Positions 38,804 through 48,981 of a DNA stretch of 64,000 nt are shown one piece after another. Under the pieces are notes generated by a model, which saw only the letters and a program-made list of their open reading frames with translations, did not search any database and was not told where the DNA came from. The first letter of the stretch is position 1. The number at the start of each line of letters is the position of its first letter. The position numbers were made by a program, and so were the translations under genes. This stretch comes from Sulfurovum sp. NBC37-1 (GTDB lineage: Bacteria; Campylobacterota; Campylobacteria; Campylobacterales; Sulfurovaceae): the NCBI RefSeq assembly GCF_000010345.1, contig NC_009663.1, forward strand, positions 558,001-622,000, written 5' to 3'.

Positions 38804-40987
38804 ATGTCTAAACCAACTATTATATGGTCAAAAATCGATGAAGCTCCGGCTTTGGCAACCTATTCACTTCTTCCGATCGTAAGCAAATTTACGAATGCGG
38901 CAGGTGTCGATGTGAAAACAAGCGATATCTCTCTTGCAGGAAGAGTACTTGCTGCTATGGGCCTGGCTGAAGATGAACTTTCAAAGTTGGGTGAATTGGT
39001 ACATAAACCTGAGGCGAACATTATTAAACTCCCAAATATTTCAGCCTCTATCGGTCAGCTCAAAGAGTGTATCGCTGAGCTGCAGTCTCAGGGATTCGAT
39101 ATTCCTGATTTTCCGGAAAACCCTGAAACAGAAGAAGAAAAAGCGATCAGAGCAAAGTATAACCCTTGTCTCGGATCTGCGGTTAACCCGGTACTGAGAG
39201 AAGGAAACTCTGACAGACGTGCAGCAGCAGCGGTTAAAAAGTATGCACAGCAGCATCCGCACAGACTCAAGCCGTTTGCTGAGAACTCCAAAGCGTATGT
39301 TGCGCATATGGAAGGTAACGGGGATTTCTACGGTAATGAGAAGTCAGTGACTATGGATAAGGCACAAACAGTCAAGATCCTGCTGAACGGTAAAGAGCTT
39401 AAAACGATCGATGCACTTGAGAGTGAGATCCTTGATGCAACTTTCATGTCAGCCAAAGCACTCAGAGCGTTCATCAAAAAAACGATTGATGATGCAAAAG
39501 CGAACGGTGTACTCTGGTCGATCCACCTCAAAGCTACAATGATGAAGATCTCTGACCCGATCATGTTCGGTCATGCCTTTGAAGTATTCTTCCAGGAAGT
39601 GTTCGACAAGTATGCAGATGTTTTCAAAGAACTTGAAGTCAACCCTAACCTTGGTATGTCAGACCTTGAGAAGAAGATCGCCGGCCATGCAAAAGAAGCT
39701 GAGATCAAAGCGGCATTCCAGGCAGTGGTGGATGCCGATGCTCCAAAGATCGCAATGGTCGATTCTGACAAAGGTCAGACGAACTTCAACGCTTCCAACG
39801 ATGTGATCATCGATGCTTCTATGCCGGTAGTGGTAAGAGAGGGTGGTAAGCAGTGGGATAGAAACGGAGATGCAGTTGAATGTGTAGCGGTCATCCCTGA
39901 CAGTACCTACGCAATGTTCCACCAGGAAATGGTAGCGGACTGTGTAAAGAATGGTCAATATGATGTCACAACGATGGGTAATGTTGCAAACGTTGGTCTT
40001 ATGGCACAAAAAGCGGAAGAGTACGGTTCTCACCCGACTACATTCGAAATCGCTGAAGCCGGGACGGTTGATGTTGTCAATGAGAACGGTGATGTATTGA
40101 TGAGCCATGAAGTAGAGGCTGGAGATATCTGGAGAATGTCACGTGCCAAAGACATCCCGATCAAAGACTGGGTAAGACTTGCCGTTGAAAGAGCGAAACT
40201 GACGGGTCTCCCGACTGTCTTCTGGCTGGATGAAAACAGAGCACACGATGCAGAAATGATCAAGAAGGTCAACAAGTATCTTAAAGAACATGATACAACA
40301 GGTCTTGATATCAAGATCATGGATGTAGCTGCAGCAACAAGATACACCAACGAAAGAGTAAGAGCAGGTAAAGATACCATCTCAGTAACAGGAAACGTTC
40401 TCAGAGACCACCTGACAGACATGTATCCGATCCTTGAACTTGGTACTTCTGCAAAAATGCTTTCTATCGTTCCACTGCTTGCAGGTGGCGGTCTGTTTGA
40501 AACAGGTGCGGGCGGTTCAGCACCGAAGCATGTAGACCAGTTCCTTGCAGAAGGTCACCTAAGATGGGATTCACTTGGTGAGTTCCTTGCCTTGGCTGAA
40601 TCACTCAGAATGGAATACCAGAAATCCGAAGACAGCAAGATCGGTGCATTGACAGAAGCGCTTGACAAAGCGAACCAGGGATACCTTGACAATGACAAGG
40701 CACCGTCAAGAAAAGCGTGTGAGCCGGACAATAAGGCATCTCACTACTGGGTAGCACGTTACTGGGCGGAAGCGCTGAGTACGCAAACAGCTGATGTTGC
40801 GCTTGCCGAGAAGTTCGCACAGGTAGCGGATGCACTGGTCAAAAACGAAGAAAAGATTCTTTCCGAACTTCTTGCGGCTGAAGGTTCTGCAAAAGACATC
40901 GGTGGTTATTACCATCCGAATGATTCCAAAGCGGAAGCGGCAATGAGACCGTCTGAAACACTCAACAGCATCATTGATGCTATCTAA
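38804..40987 (+). CDS. icd: isocitrate dehydrogenase (NADP), monomeric type
   Basis: 727 residues, the length of the monomeric IDH family, which is unrelated in length to the 400-residue dimeric enzyme. It interconverts isocitrate and 2-oxoglutarate with NADP. Recognisable segments include PNISASIGQLKECI near residue 76, the RAAAAVKKYAQQHPHR stretch near 140 and ETGAGGSAPKHVDQF near 565. In a reductive TCA cycle it would carboxylate 2-oxoglutarate made by OorDABC encoded downstream. It has its own promoter and a terminator at 41029-41052. Confidence 0.96.
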   Translation: MSKPTIIWSKIDEAPALATYSLLPIVSKFTNAAGVDVKTSDISLAGRVLAAMGLAEDELSKLGELVHKPEANIIKLPNISASIGQLKECIAELQSQGFDIPDFPENPETEEEKAIRAKYNPCLGSAVNPVLREGNSDRRAAAAVKKYAQQHPHRLKPFAENSKAYVAHMEGNGDFYGNEKSVTMDKAQTVKILLNGKELKTIDALESEILDATFMSAKALRAFIKKTIDDAKANGVLWSIHLKATMMKISDPIMFGHAFEVFFQEVFDKYADVFKELEVNPNLGMSDLEKKIAGHAKEAEIKAAFQAVVDADAPKIAMVDSDKGQTNFNASNDVIIDASMPVVVREGGKQWDRNGDAVECVAVIPDSTYAMFHQEMVADCVKNGQYDVTTMGNVANVGLMAQKAEEYGSHPTTFEIAEAGTVDVVNENGDVLMSHEVEAGDIWRMSRAKDIPIKDWVRLAVERAKLTGLPTVFWLDENRAHDAEMIKKVNKYLKEHDTTGLDIKIMDVAAATRYTNERVRAGKDTISVTGNVLRDHLTDMYPILELGTSAKMLSIVPLLAGGGLFETGAGGSAPKHVDQFLAEGHLRWDSLGEFLALAESLRMEYQKSEDSKIGALTEALDKANQGYLDNDKAPSRKACEPDNKASHYWVARYWAEALSTQTADVALAEKFAQVADALVKNEEKILSELLAAEGSAKDIGGYYHPNDSKAEAAMRPSETLNSIIDAI

Positions 40988-41028
40988 CTAAAGTTCAACT
41001 ATTACCTATCGATACAGATGGGTACTTC

Positions 41029-41052
41029 ACACAGGGCAATGTGCCCCTGTGT
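41029..41052 (+). terminator. terminator of icd
   Basis: Arms ACACAGGG and CCCTGTGT with a short loop, followed by AACACTTTTATAATAATTTT. Confidence 0.65.
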
Positions 41053-41251
41053 AACACTTTTATAATAATTTTCCAGTATTATTATAATTGAACCTATAGA
41101 CTCCTTAAATAAGTCTACACGTTCTTCAACATGGGATTTTACGCTTCAGAAGCATTGCAAAACATTATTGATAATCATCTAAGTTATGAGTTATGTTTTG
41201 TTTGCAGCTTCCCTGAAGATAATTCTATGATTCTCACACAAAAGGAAATCA

Positions 41252-42214
41252 ATGGCAAAAGGAAAAAAAGTAACGGTAATCGGTACAGGTAATTTTGGTT
41301 CAACGGTCGCATTCATTCTTGCAATGAACGGTTCGTGTCACCATGTCATGCTCAGAGGTCGTAACTACGATGTCGCTAAAGGTAAAGCGCTGGACATGTC
41401 ACAGGCAGCCAATGCTGCAAGACAGCATACCATCGTCAAAGCGGCTAAAGGGCCTGAAGATATGGAAGGCTCCGATGTAGTCATCATCACTGCGGGTGCA
41501 CCAAGAACACCGGGTATGAGCAGGGATGACCTTCTTTTTAAAAATGCAGATATCGTTAAATGCTATTCAAGAGAGATAAAAGAGTATGCTCCCGATGCAA
41601 TCGTGATCGTTGTATCTAACCCCCTGGATGTCATGACCTATGTGGCACTCAAAGAGACTGGCTTCCCGAGACAACGTGTACTTGGTATGGCGGGGATACT
41701 CGATGCCGCGAGAATGGCGCACTTCATTTATGAAAAACTTGAGTACGGTGCCGGTCAGATCCGTGCAACGGTCATGGGTGGACACGGAGATACCATGGTA
41801 CCGCTTCCAAAGTTCACCACGGTTGCCGGTGTACCTATTGAAGACCTTCTGGACTCGGAAGAGATCGGTGAGATCGTCAGAAAAACAAGGAACGGCGGTG
41901 CGGAGATTGTAAATCTTCTGGGTGACGGTTCGGCCTATTATGCACCGGCAAAATCCACGACAGTAATGGTCGAGGCGATACTCAAAGATACCAACCAGAT
42001 CCACTCCTGTGCCATTATGCTGAAAAATGATTACGGCTATTCCGATATTGTTTCAGGTGTGCCTGTCATGATTGGAGCAGGCGGTGCGGAAAAGGTCATC
42101 AATATGACACTCAAACCGCTGCAGCAGACACGTTTCAAAAATTCGGTCGCTTCCGTCCAGGAGATGGTCGATACCCTGTATGAAGCCAATTTCTTTGACG
42201 ACGACAAGAAGTAG
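41252..42214 (+). CDS. malate dehydrogenase, possible NADP-preferring paralogue
   Basis: 320 residues of the LDH/MDH family. The dinucleotide motif is GTGNFG, the catalytic histidine lies in GGHGDTMVPL, and the substrate arginines are in APRTPGMSRDDLL and LDAARM, so malate/oxaloacetate is the expected substrate. The end of beta strand 2, which in NAD enzymes carries an aspartate that holds the ribose hydroxyls, here reads LRGR instead of LFDI as in the next gene. Loss of that acid with flanking arginines points to NADP(H). The next gene is a second malate dehydrogenase starting five bases on. Confidence 0.9.
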   Translation: MAKGKKVTVIGTGNFGSTVAFILAMNGSCHHVMLRGRNYDVAKGKALDMSQAANAARQHTIVKAAKGPEDMEGSDVVIITAGAPRTPGMSRDDLLFKNADIVKCYSREIKEYAPDAIVIVVSNPLDVMTYVALKETGFPRQRVLGMAGILDAARMAHFIYEKLEYGAGQIRATVMGGHGDTMVPLPKFTTVAGVPIEDLLDSEEIGEIVRKTRNGGAEIVNLLGDGSAYYAPAKSTTVMVEAILKDTNQIHSCAIMLKNDYGYSDIVSGVPVMIGAGGAEKVINMTLKPLQQTRFKNSVASVQEMVDTLYEANFFDDDKK

Positions 42215-42218
42215 ATAG

Positions 42219-43163
42219 ATGCATAGACGTAAAGTAGGGATCATCGGCGCGGGAGCGGTCGGTGCGACAGCAGCATACAGTCTGTGCATGATGGGAACGT
42301 GTAATGAGATCGTTCTTTTTGACATTGCCGAAGGTGTGGCTAAAGGAAAGGCCATCGACATCGCGCAGTCAAGCCATTATGCACCCAACAGTACCATCGT
42401 TACTGCGGCAGAAAGCCCGGCAGATGTCAATGACTGTGACATCGTTGTCATTACCGCTGGCGTTCCGCGTAAAGGTGATATGACACGTGAAGACCTGCTG
42501 ATGATCAATGCAAAGATCATGAAGACAGTGGTGGAAGATGTCAAGACGTATTCTCCCGATGCCGTGATCATCTGTGTCTCCAATCCACTGGATGTCATGA
42601 CTTATGTTATTCAGAGGATGACAGGCTGGGAGCGTAACCGTATCATCGGTATGGCAGGTGCACTTGACGGTGCCAGAATGGCCTATCAGATCTACAATAA
42701 ACTCGGTTACGGTGCTGGACAGATCGGTACTTTGGTGATCGGTGATCACGGACAGAACATGATCCCTCTGCCCCAGAAAGTACAGGTGGGTGATGTACCG
42801 GTGAATGAACTGTTGAGCAAAGCAGAGATGGAAGAGATCATCGAGCGTACACGAACGGGTGGTGCGGAGATCGTTAAACATCTGGGTACTTCGGGCTATT
42901 ATGCCCCTGGCCGTGCCATCGCACATATGGTAGAAGCATTGTTGAATGACAGCAGGATCGTAGTTTCTTCTTCCGTACTTCTGGATGGTGAATACGGGTA
43001 TAGTGATGTGACAGTAGGCGTGCCTGTAGTACTGGGAAAGAACGGTGTAGAGAAGATCATTGAGATCGATCTGGACAGTGAGACCAGAGAAAAGTTTAAA
43101 ATATCAGTAGATTCCATCAATGAGAATATCGCTATTTTAAAACAGAATAAATTTTTTGACTAA
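42219..43163 (+). CDS. mdh: malate dehydrogenase (NAD type)
   Basis: 314 residues, paralogous to the preceding gene. It has GAGAVG for the nucleotide, LFDI with the NAD-selecting aspartate at the end of beta 2, substrate arginines in VPRKGDMTREDLL and LDGARM, and the catalytic histidine in GDHGQNMIPLP, where the usual aspartate after H-G is glutamine. It would reduce oxaloacetate to malate in the reductive TCA cycle. It starts five bases after its paralogue and is followed closely by the fumarase genes, so they form one transcript. Confidence 0.93.
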   Translation: MHRRKVGIIGAGAVGATAAYSLCMMGTCNEIVLFDIAEGVAKGKAIDIAQSSHYAPNSTIVTAAESPADVNDCDIVVITAGVPRKGDMTREDLLMINAKIMKTVVEDVKTYSPDAVIICVSNPLDVMTYVIQRMTGWERNRIIGMAGALDGARMAYQIYNKLGYGAGQIGTLVIGDHGQNMIPLPQKVQVGDVPVNELLSKAEMEEIIERTRTGGAEIVKHLGTSGYYAPGRAIAHMVEALLNDSRIVVSSSVLLDGEYGYSDVTVGVPVVLGKNGVEKIIEIDLDSETREKFKISVDSINENIAILKQNKFFD

Positions 43164-43171
43164 GGAAAAAA

Positions 43172-44023
43172 ATGAGAGAGATTGAATTTGACGAAGTAGT
43201 AAAAGCGGTAAGAGATATTATCGTTCATTGCGGTACGGACCTTCCTCAGGGTACCTATGATGCGCTCAAAGAGGCGATGGAAACTGAAAAATCACCTGTC
43301 AGTAAAGAGGTGATCCGACAGATTCTTGAGAATGCTGATATCGCGAAAGATGAAAAAAGGCCGCTTTGTCAGGATACAGGATTGGCAGTATTCTTTGTCA
43401 AGGTCGGTGATGAGGTGAAGATCAGGGGCGGATTGCTCAAAGATGCCATCAATAAAGGGACGGAACAGGGCTATACAGATGCTTACCTCAGGGCATCCAC
43501 CTGTGAACCGTTCTCTCGTGCGAACCTGAAAGATACAGTAGGGTATAACCTGCCTGCTATCATTCATTTCGATATCGTTGCAGGGGATAAAATAGATATT
43601 GAGTACGCAGCCAAAGGCGGTGGTTCCGAAAATGTTTCAAGAGCGAGAGTGTTCCCTCCTGCCGCTGGTAAAGAGGGGATCGTCAATTATGTCAAAGAGG
43701 TGATCTCAGATGCGGGCGGGAACCCCTGTCCTCCTATTACTGTGGGTGTTGGGATCGGCGGTACTTTCGAGAAGGCGTGTATCTCTTCCAAGCATGCACT
43801 GTTCAGAGATATTGGCTCCGTGAACGAAGACCCTGAAATGGCAGAGCTTGAAGGAATCATCCTTGAAGAGATCAACAAGCTGGGTATCGGTGCGATGGGA
43901 ATGGGTGGAACCAAGACGGCACTGGCTGTACACATCGAATCCAACCCCTGTCATATTGCTTCATTGCCGGTTTCAGTCAATGTACAGTGTCACTCGTCAA
44001 GACATACACATATTACGATATAA
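43172..44023 (+). CDS. fumarate hydratase class I, alpha subunit
   Basis: 283 residues corresponding to the N-terminal half of class I [4Fe-4S] fumarases (also TtdA-like). Conserved cysteines are in LCQDTGLAVFF (about residue 69), in ASTCEPF (about 111) and in the PCPPITVGVGIGG region (about 187). It is translated separately from the beta subunit, as in many anaerobes. Specificity for fumarate rather than tartrate is inferred from its place between malate dehydrogenase and other TCA genes. Confidence 0.93.
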   Translation: MREIEFDEVVKAVRDIIVHCGTDLPQGTYDALKEAMETEKSPVSKEVIRQILENADIAKDEKRPLCQDTGLAVFFVKVGDEVKIRGGLLKDAINKGTEQGYTDAYLRASTCEPFSRANLKDTVGYNLPAIIHFDIVAGDKIDIEYAAKGGGSENVSRARVFPPAAGKEGIVNYVKEVISDAGGNPCPPITVGVGIGGTFEKACISSKHALFRDIGSVNEDPEMAELEGIILEEINKLGIGAMGMGGTKTALAVHIESNPCHIASLPVSVNVQCHSSRHTHITI

Positions 44024-44034
44024 GGGAGAAGAAA

Positions 44035-44592
44035 ATGGCACAATATACATTAACGACACCATTGACATCGGAAGATACAAGACAACTTAAAGCAGGTGAT
44101 ACCGTACTGCTTAACGGTACTATCTTTACTGCACGTGACGCGGCACACAAACGCTTGGTAGAGCTTCTTGAAAAAGGGGAAGAGCTACCGTTTGATATTG
44201 AGGGATCTGTCATCTATTTTGTAGGACCGACACCGCCAAAACCTGGAGATCCGATAGGCTCTGCCGGACCGACTACCTCATACAGGATGGACAGTTACTC
44301 TCCAACTATGCTTCGGTACGGTTCTAAAGGAATGATCGGTAAAGGAAAGCGTAATCAGGTAGTCAAAGATGCCTGTAAAGAGTATGACGGTATTTACTTT
44401 GGTGCGACCGGTGGCGCAGGTGCACTGCTTGGTAAAAAGATCACTTCAGCCGAAGTGATCGCCTATCCTGAACTCGGCCCCGAAGCGGTACGTAAGATCA
44501 CGGTCAAAGATTTCCCGGTCACTGTCATTAATGATACGTACGGAAACGATCTCTACCAAATGGGAAGAGAACAGTACGAAGTCAAGGATTGA
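44035..44592 (+). CDS. fumarate hydratase class I, beta subunit
   Basis: 185 residues matching the C-terminal half of class I fumarases, with the GPTPPKPGDPIGSAGPTTS signature region (about residues 62-80) and the KGMIGKGKRN motif near 100. The ATG at 44035 follows GGGAGAAG; a longer reading from 43987 would overlap the alpha gene and lacks a ribosome site. It is the partner of the gene 11 bases upstream. Confidence 0.93.
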   Translation: MAQYTLTTPLTSEDTRQLKAGDTVLLNGTIFTARDAAHKRLVELLEKGEELPFDIEGSVIYFVGPTPPKPGDPIGSAGPTTSYRMDSYSPTMLRYGSKGMIGKGKRNQVVKDACKEYDGIYFGATGGAGALLGKKITSAEVIAYPELGPEAVRKITVKDFPVTVINDTYGNDLYQMGREQYEVKD

Positions 44593-44603
44593 AATCCAGT
44601 GCA

Positions 44604-44691
44604 TGTGAGAGGCTAAACCTCGAATCGTAGAAGGACTAAAGTCCTTCCCCTCCCCATTAACATCCCGTCGTAGGGTGCGTAACCACGCACC
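44604..44691. repeat. cluster of three short palindromes after the fumarase genes
   Basis: Three hairpins in a row: GAGG...CCTC (about 44609-44621), GAAGGACT-AA-AGTCCTTC (44630-44647) and GGTGCGT-AACC-ACGCACC (44674-44691). One or more may end transcription of the mdh-fumarase operon. The last starts with TAGGGTG like the palindrome after aroA (11476-11500), suggesting a dispersed repeat family. Confidence 0.5.
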
Positions 44692-44802
44692 TCTCTTCAT
44701 CCTCCAAACATTATTTTTCTTCATTTTCCAAATATTCATTAACCAAACAGTAGTACCATAACCTATTCAGAATAATATATTACAAGATACAAAGGATCAA
44801 CC

Positions 44803-46200
44803 ATGCAATACAGAATAGAAAAAGATACGATGGGTGAAATGCAGGTACCTGCAGACAAATATTGGGCAGCACAGACACAGCGTTCGGTACAGAACTTTCA
44901 GATTGGTGTGGAAAAGATGCCGATGGAAGTGGTCCATGGATTTGCCAACCTGAAAAAGGCCTGTGCCCTGGTAAACAATGAGCTTGGCCGTCTTGATGAT
45001 GAGAAGACCAATGCGATAGTCGAAGCCTGCGATTTGGTATTGGCCGGTGAACTTGACGACAATTTCCCTCTAGTGGTTTGGCAGACAGGTTCGGGTACGC
45101 AGTCCAATATGAATATGAACGAAGTGGTCGCCAACAAAGCTACTGAAATCATGGGTGGTGATTTCACCAAAGAACATATCGTTCATCCCAATGATGATGT
45201 GAACAAAGGGCAGAGCTCCAATGACACCTACCCCACAGGCATGCGGATTGCCGAAGTAGTTGCGGTAACAGACAATCTCATTCCTGCACTCAAGCAGCTT
45301 AAGGGTACGCTCGAAGAGAAGTCAAAAGCCTTTGCCGATATCGTGAAGATAGGACGTACGCATCTTCAGGATGCGACACCATTGACATTGGGGCAGGAGA
45401 TCAGTGGATATGTCGCAATGCTGGAAACGAATCTGAAGCAGATCGAGGATGCTCTGGTCTACTGTAGAGAGCTTGCTATCGGCGGTACTGCAGTCGGTAC
45501 AGGGTTAAATTCTCACCCGGAATTCTCACAGAGGGTTGCGACCCAGTTGAACCGTTTTATGGCACATAATTACGGTTTTGTCTCACAGCCCAACAAGTTC
45601 CATGCACTGACGGGACATGATGCAGAAGTGGTTCTCTCAGGTACGCTCAAAGCATTGGCGGCCAATCTCATGAAGATCGCTAACGATATCCGCTGGCTGG
45701 CTTCCGGTCCCCGTTGTGGCCTGGGTGAGATCGAGATCCCGGCAAATGAACCAGGATCGTCCATTATGCCGGGCAAGGTTAACCCGACGCAGGCGGAAGC
45801 GCTTACCATGGTGGCCGTACAGGTGATGGGGAACGATGCTGCTGTCGGTTTTGCTGCATCACAGGGGAACTTCGAACTCAATGTATTCAAGCCGGTGATC
45901 GCCTACAATATCCTGCAGTCTATCAGATTGCTGTCTGACTCAATGAGAAGTTTCGATGTCAACTGCGCCGTCGGCATTGAGCCGATCGAAGAGAAGATCG
46001 AAAAATTCCTCAATGATTCGTTGATGCTGGTCACGGCACTCAATCCGTACATCGGGTATGAGAATGCAGCGAAGATCGCCAAAACAGCACATGCCAACGG
46101 TACGACACTGAAAGAAGAAGCCGTTGCACTCGGCTTCCTGACCGAAGAAGAGTTCGACCGTTATGTGCAACCCAAAGAGATGATAGCGCCTAAGGACTAA
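44803..46200 (+). CDS. fumC: fumarate hydratase class II
   Basis: 465 residues, iron-independent tetrameric fumarase. The signature [13 protein letters not shown] is near residue 319, and [13 protein letters not shown] (about 97) and the TYPTGM/HLQDATP segments (about 142 and 187) are present. It catalyses the same malate/fumarate reaction as the class I enzyme immediately upstream, giving an oxygen-tolerant backup. It is separately transcribed and followed by a strong hairpin at 46215-46239. Confidence 0.97.
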   Translation: MQYRIEKDTMGEMQVPADKYWAAQTQRSVQNFQIGVEKMPMEVVHGFANLKKACALVNNELGRLDDEKTNAIVEACDLVLAGELDDNFPLVVWQTGSGTQSNMNMNEVVANKATEIMGGDFTKEHIVHPNDDVNKGQSSNDTYPTGMRIAEVVAVTDNLIPALKQLKGTLEEKSKAFADIVKIGRTHLQDATPLTLGQEISGYVAMLETNLKQIEDALVYCRELAIGGTAVGTGLNSHPEFSQRVATQLNRFMAHNYGFVSQPNKFHALTGHDAEVVLSGTLKALAANLMKIANDIRWLASGPRCGLGEIEIPANEPGSSIMPGKVNPTQAEALTMVAVQVMGNDAAVGFAASQGNFELNVFKPVIAYNILQSIRLLSDSMRSFDVNCAVGIEPIEEKIEKFLNDSLMLVTALNPYIGYENAAKIAKTAHANGTTLKEEAVALGFLTEEEFDRYVQPKEMIAPKD

Positions 46201-46214
46201 ACCTCCTTTTTTAC

Positions 46215-46239
46215 AAAAGGTAGCATTTTGCTGCCTTTT
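46215..46239 (+). terminator. terminator of fumC
   Basis: Arms AAAAGGTAGCA and TGCTGCCTTTT pair over 11 positions with one G-U, loop TTT, followed by CCTCTGTTTTTTCT; 14 bases after the fumC stop. Confidence 0.8.
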
Positions 46240-46336
46240 CCTCTGTTTTTTCTTTAAAACTGTGTAAAAATTTAACACTTTCTTTAAATCACCTCTCATA
46301 ATAATTCAATTAATAAAATATTATCGCTAATAGGCG

Positions 46337-46342
46337 TATAAT
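46337..46342 (+). promoter_or_regulatory. -10 box of sucCD
   Basis: TATAAT in TAGGCGTATAATAAAGG, about 30 bases before the sucC start. Confidence 0.5.
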
Positions 46343-46372
46343 AAAGGAACTTATTGTAAAAAAGGAGACTAT

Positions 46373-47548
46373 GTGAACGTACATGAATATCAGGCAAAAC
46401 AGATCTTTGCCGAATATGGTGTTCCCACACCAAAAGGTATAATGGCGGAAAGTGTTGATGCAGCCGTTGAAGCAGCAAAAGAACTGGGTGGACCGATTTG
46501 GGTCGTGAAAGCTCAGATCCACGCAGGTGGACGTGGGCTTGGCGGTGGTGTCAAGCTTGCAAAATCATTGGATGAAGTAAGAGAATTGGCAGATGAGATC
46601 CTTGGAATGACTTTGGTGACACACCAGACAGGTCCTGAAGGAAAACTGGTTCAGAAGCTCTACATCGAAGACGGTGCAGACATTAAAGATGAGTTCTATC
46701 TTTCTGTCATTCTTGACAGAAAACTGGAAATGCCTCTGATCATGGCTTCTACCGAAGGTGGAATGAACATTGAGGATGTTGCGGAAAATACACCCGAAAA
46801 GATCATTACGGTTCCGGTAGACCCGACGATTGGTTTCCAAGGTTTCCATGGGCGTGAATTGGCGTTCGGTCTTGGTATTACGGACAAAGCGGAACAGAAG
46901 AATATCATTACATTTGCACAGAAGCTTTATAAACTTTATATGGACAAAGATGCAGAGATGATCGAGATCAACCCGCTTGTAAGAACAGGTTCGGGTGAAT
47001 TCCTGGCACTTGACGGGAAAATGGGCTTCGATAATTCTGCGCTCTACAGACAGCCTGAGATCGCAGCGATGAGAGATCTGAGCGAAGAAGACCCCGATGA
47101 AGTCGAAGCGGCAAAGTACGGTCTTTCCTATGTAGCACTTGACGGTGAGATCGGTTGTATGGTAAATGGTGCCGGTCTTGCAATGGGTACGATGGATACG
47201 ATCAACCACATGGGTGGTACACCGGCGAACTTCCTTGATGTAGGTGGTTCGGCAAACGCGGAGACCGTTGCAAAAGGTTTCGAGATCATTCTCAAGAATC
47301 CAAATGTCAAAGCGATCTTCGTCAATATCTTCGGCGGTATCGTAAGATGTGACAGAATCGCGAATGGTATTATCGAAGCGACAAAGATCACGGATGTGCA
47401 TGTGCCTGTGATCGTACGTCTTGACGGAACGAATGCTCCGGAAGCGGCAGAGATCCTTAAAAATGCGAACATTTCAAACCTGATCGTTGCTGAAGATCTG
47501 GGTGACGGCGCTGCAAAAGCAGTTGCTGCGGCGAAAGGAGAGATATAA
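46373..47548 (+). CDS. sucC: succinyl-CoA synthetase beta subunit
   Basis: 391 residues with an ATP-grasp N-terminal domain ([19 protein letters not shown] at 3-21, [12 protein letters not shown] near 50) and a C-terminal CoA-ligase domain ([15 protein letters not shown] near 320). With SucD it makes succinyl-CoA from succinate, feeding OorDABC in the reductive direction. GTG start after AAAGGAG; the preceding ATG runs into TGA. The stop overlaps the sucD start (TAATG). Confidence 0.96.
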   Translation: MNVHEYQAKQIFAEYGVPTPKGIMAESVDAAVEAAKELGGPIWVVKAQIHAGGRGLGGGVKLAKSLDEVRELADEILGMTLVTHQTGPEGKLVQKLYIEDGADIKDEFYLSVILDRKLEMPLIMASTEGGMNIEDVAENTPEKIITVPVDPTIGFQGFHGRELAFGLGITDKAEQKNIITFAQKLYKLYMDKDAEMIEINPLVRTGSGEFLALDGKMGFDNSALYRQPEIAAMRDLSEEDPDEVEAAKYGLSYVALDGEIGCMVNGAGLAMGTMDTINHMGGTPANFLDVGGSANAETVAKGFEIILKNPNVKAIFVNIFGGIVRCDRIANGIIEATKITDVHVPVIVRLDGTNAPEAAEILKNANISNLIVAEDLGDGAAKAVAAAKGEI

Positions 47549-48420
47549 TGTCAATTTTGGTAAATAAAGATACAAAAGTAATCGTTCAGGGCTTTACAGG
47601 TAAAGAAGGTTCTTTTCATGCGGAGCAGTGTATTGACTACGGTACGAATATCGTAGGCGGTGTTACACCGAACAAAGGTGGCCAGGTGCATTTAGGCAAG
47701 CCGGTATTCAATACGGTAGCAGAAGCGGTCAAAGAGACAGGCGCTACGGTTTCCATGATCTTCGTTCCACCTGCATTCGTCGGTGATGCAGTGATGGAAG
47801 CGGCAGAAGCGGGCATTGAACTTGCAGTCATTATTACGGAAGGTGCTCCAGTCAAAGATATGCAGGCAGCCAAAGCGTATGCGACAAAACATGGTATGAA
47901 GACTATCGGGCCAAACTGTCCGGGTATCATTACGGCAGAAGAGTGTAAAATAGGTATTATGCCGGGTATGATCTTCAAAAAAGGGAATGTCGGACTGATC
48001 TCCAAGTCAGGGACATTGACTTATGAAGGTGCGAATCAGGTTTGTAATGTAGGGTATGGTATCACTACAGCAGTCGGTATTGGTGGTGACCCGATCATCG
48101 GTCTCTCCTATAAGCAGATCCTCCCAATGTTTGAAGCGGATCCAGATACGGAATGTATCGTGATGATCGGTGAGATCGGCGGAGACCTCGAAATTCAGGC
48201 GGCAAAACTGATCAAAGAACAGATCACTAAGCCTGTTGTTGCTTTTATTGCGGGTCAAACTGCGCCAAAAGGTAAAACAATGGGACATGCCGGGGCTATC
48301 GTAAGCGGCAGTGCCGGTACAGCAAAAGAGAAGATGGAAGCATTGGAAGCAGCAGGCGTAAAAGTAGTTGTTTCTCCTGCGGAGATCGGTAAAGCTGTAA
48401 AAGAAGTACTGTCAAAATAA
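47548..48420 (+). CDS. sucD: succinyl-CoA synthetase alpha subunit
   Basis: 290 residues. CoA-binding Rossmann domain ([15 protein letters not shown] near residue 13, GVTPNKGG near 38) and the phosphohistidine segment [10 protein letters not shown] near 243. It is coupled to sucC by a one-base overlap and is followed by a hairpin at 48443-48460. Confidence 0.97.
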   Translation: MSILVNKDTKVIVQGFTGKEGSFHAEQCIDYGTNIVGGVTPNKGGQVHLGKPVFNTVAEAVKETGATVSMIFVPPAFVGDAVMEAAEAGIELAVIITEGAPVKDMQAAKAYATKHGMKTIGPNCPGIITAEECKIGIMPGMIFKKGNVGLISKSGTLTYEGANQVCNVGYGITTAVGIGGDPIIGLSYKQILPMFEADPDTECIVMIGEIGGDLEIQAAKLIKEQITKPVVAFIAGQTAPKGKTMGHAGAIVSGSAGTAKEKMEALEAAGVKVVVSPAEIGKAVKEVLSK

Positions 48421-48442
48421 CCAGTTGGCTTTAACGGTTTAG

Positions 48443-48460
48443 CGGGGTGTTCTCACCCCG
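48443..48460 (+). terminator. terminator of sucCD
   Basis: Stem CGGGGTG/CACCCCG (seven bases) with loop TTCT, followed by TTCCTCTATT, 22 bases after the sucD stop. Confidence 0.75.
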
Positions 48461-48648
48461 TTCCTCTATTCCTGCGTCATATAAATTTTCCAAATATTAC
48501 ACTTTTTTTGTTGCTTCAAAAGGTAACAACCCCACTTATACTCCACATAATTACCACTTATTTATAGTTAAATTATTAAAAGTAAGCTATTCTAATTTTA
48601 GTGAATAACAAATCTCACTTAATATTTCAAAAATAAAAAGGGGAAAAT

Positions 48649-48981
48649 ATGTCAACAATGGCAGCTCCGGAAAATACTCCGGTATGGGTAAACACCGATA
48701 GATGTAAAGCCTGTGATATCTGTGTGGATTCATGTCCTGCAGGTGTTCTCTCGATGAAGCAGGAACCAAAATCAGTTCTAGGTGCAATGATCAGTGTAAT
48801 TGCTCCTGAATCATGTATAGGATGTAACGAGTGTGAGCTTGTCTGTCCTGATTTTGCAATTTACGTAGCAGAGAAAAAAGAGTTTAAATTCGCAAAACTC
48901 ACAGATGCTTCAAAAGCACGACAGGAAGCAATTATTAACAATGGGTGGAGATTACCCGAAGATTATAAGGAGGCTAACTAA
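48649..48981 (+). CDS. oorD: 2-oxoglutarate:ferredoxin oxidoreductase delta subunit
   Basis: 110 residues, a ferredoxin-like subunit with two [4Fe-4S] motifs, CKACDICVDSCPAG (about 22-35) and CIGCNECELVCPDF (about 61-74). It passes electrons between ferredoxin and the thiamine-dependent core. It is first of the four-gene oorDABC set; the stop shares a base with the next start. In the reductive TCA cycle the complex carboxylates succinyl-CoA to 2-oxoglutarate. Confidence 0.95.
   Translation: MSTMAAPENTPVWVNTDRCKACDICVDSCPAGVLSMKQEPKSVLGAMISVIAPESCIGCNECELVCPDFAIYVAEKKEFKFAKLTDASKARQEAIINNGWRLPEDYKEAN

Noticed and set aside
42219-43163. Second malate dehydrogenase as a lactate dehydrogenase
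   Set aside because: The substrate-loop position holds arginine (VPRKGDMTRED), which selects malate/oxaloacetate; lactate enzymes have glutamine there.
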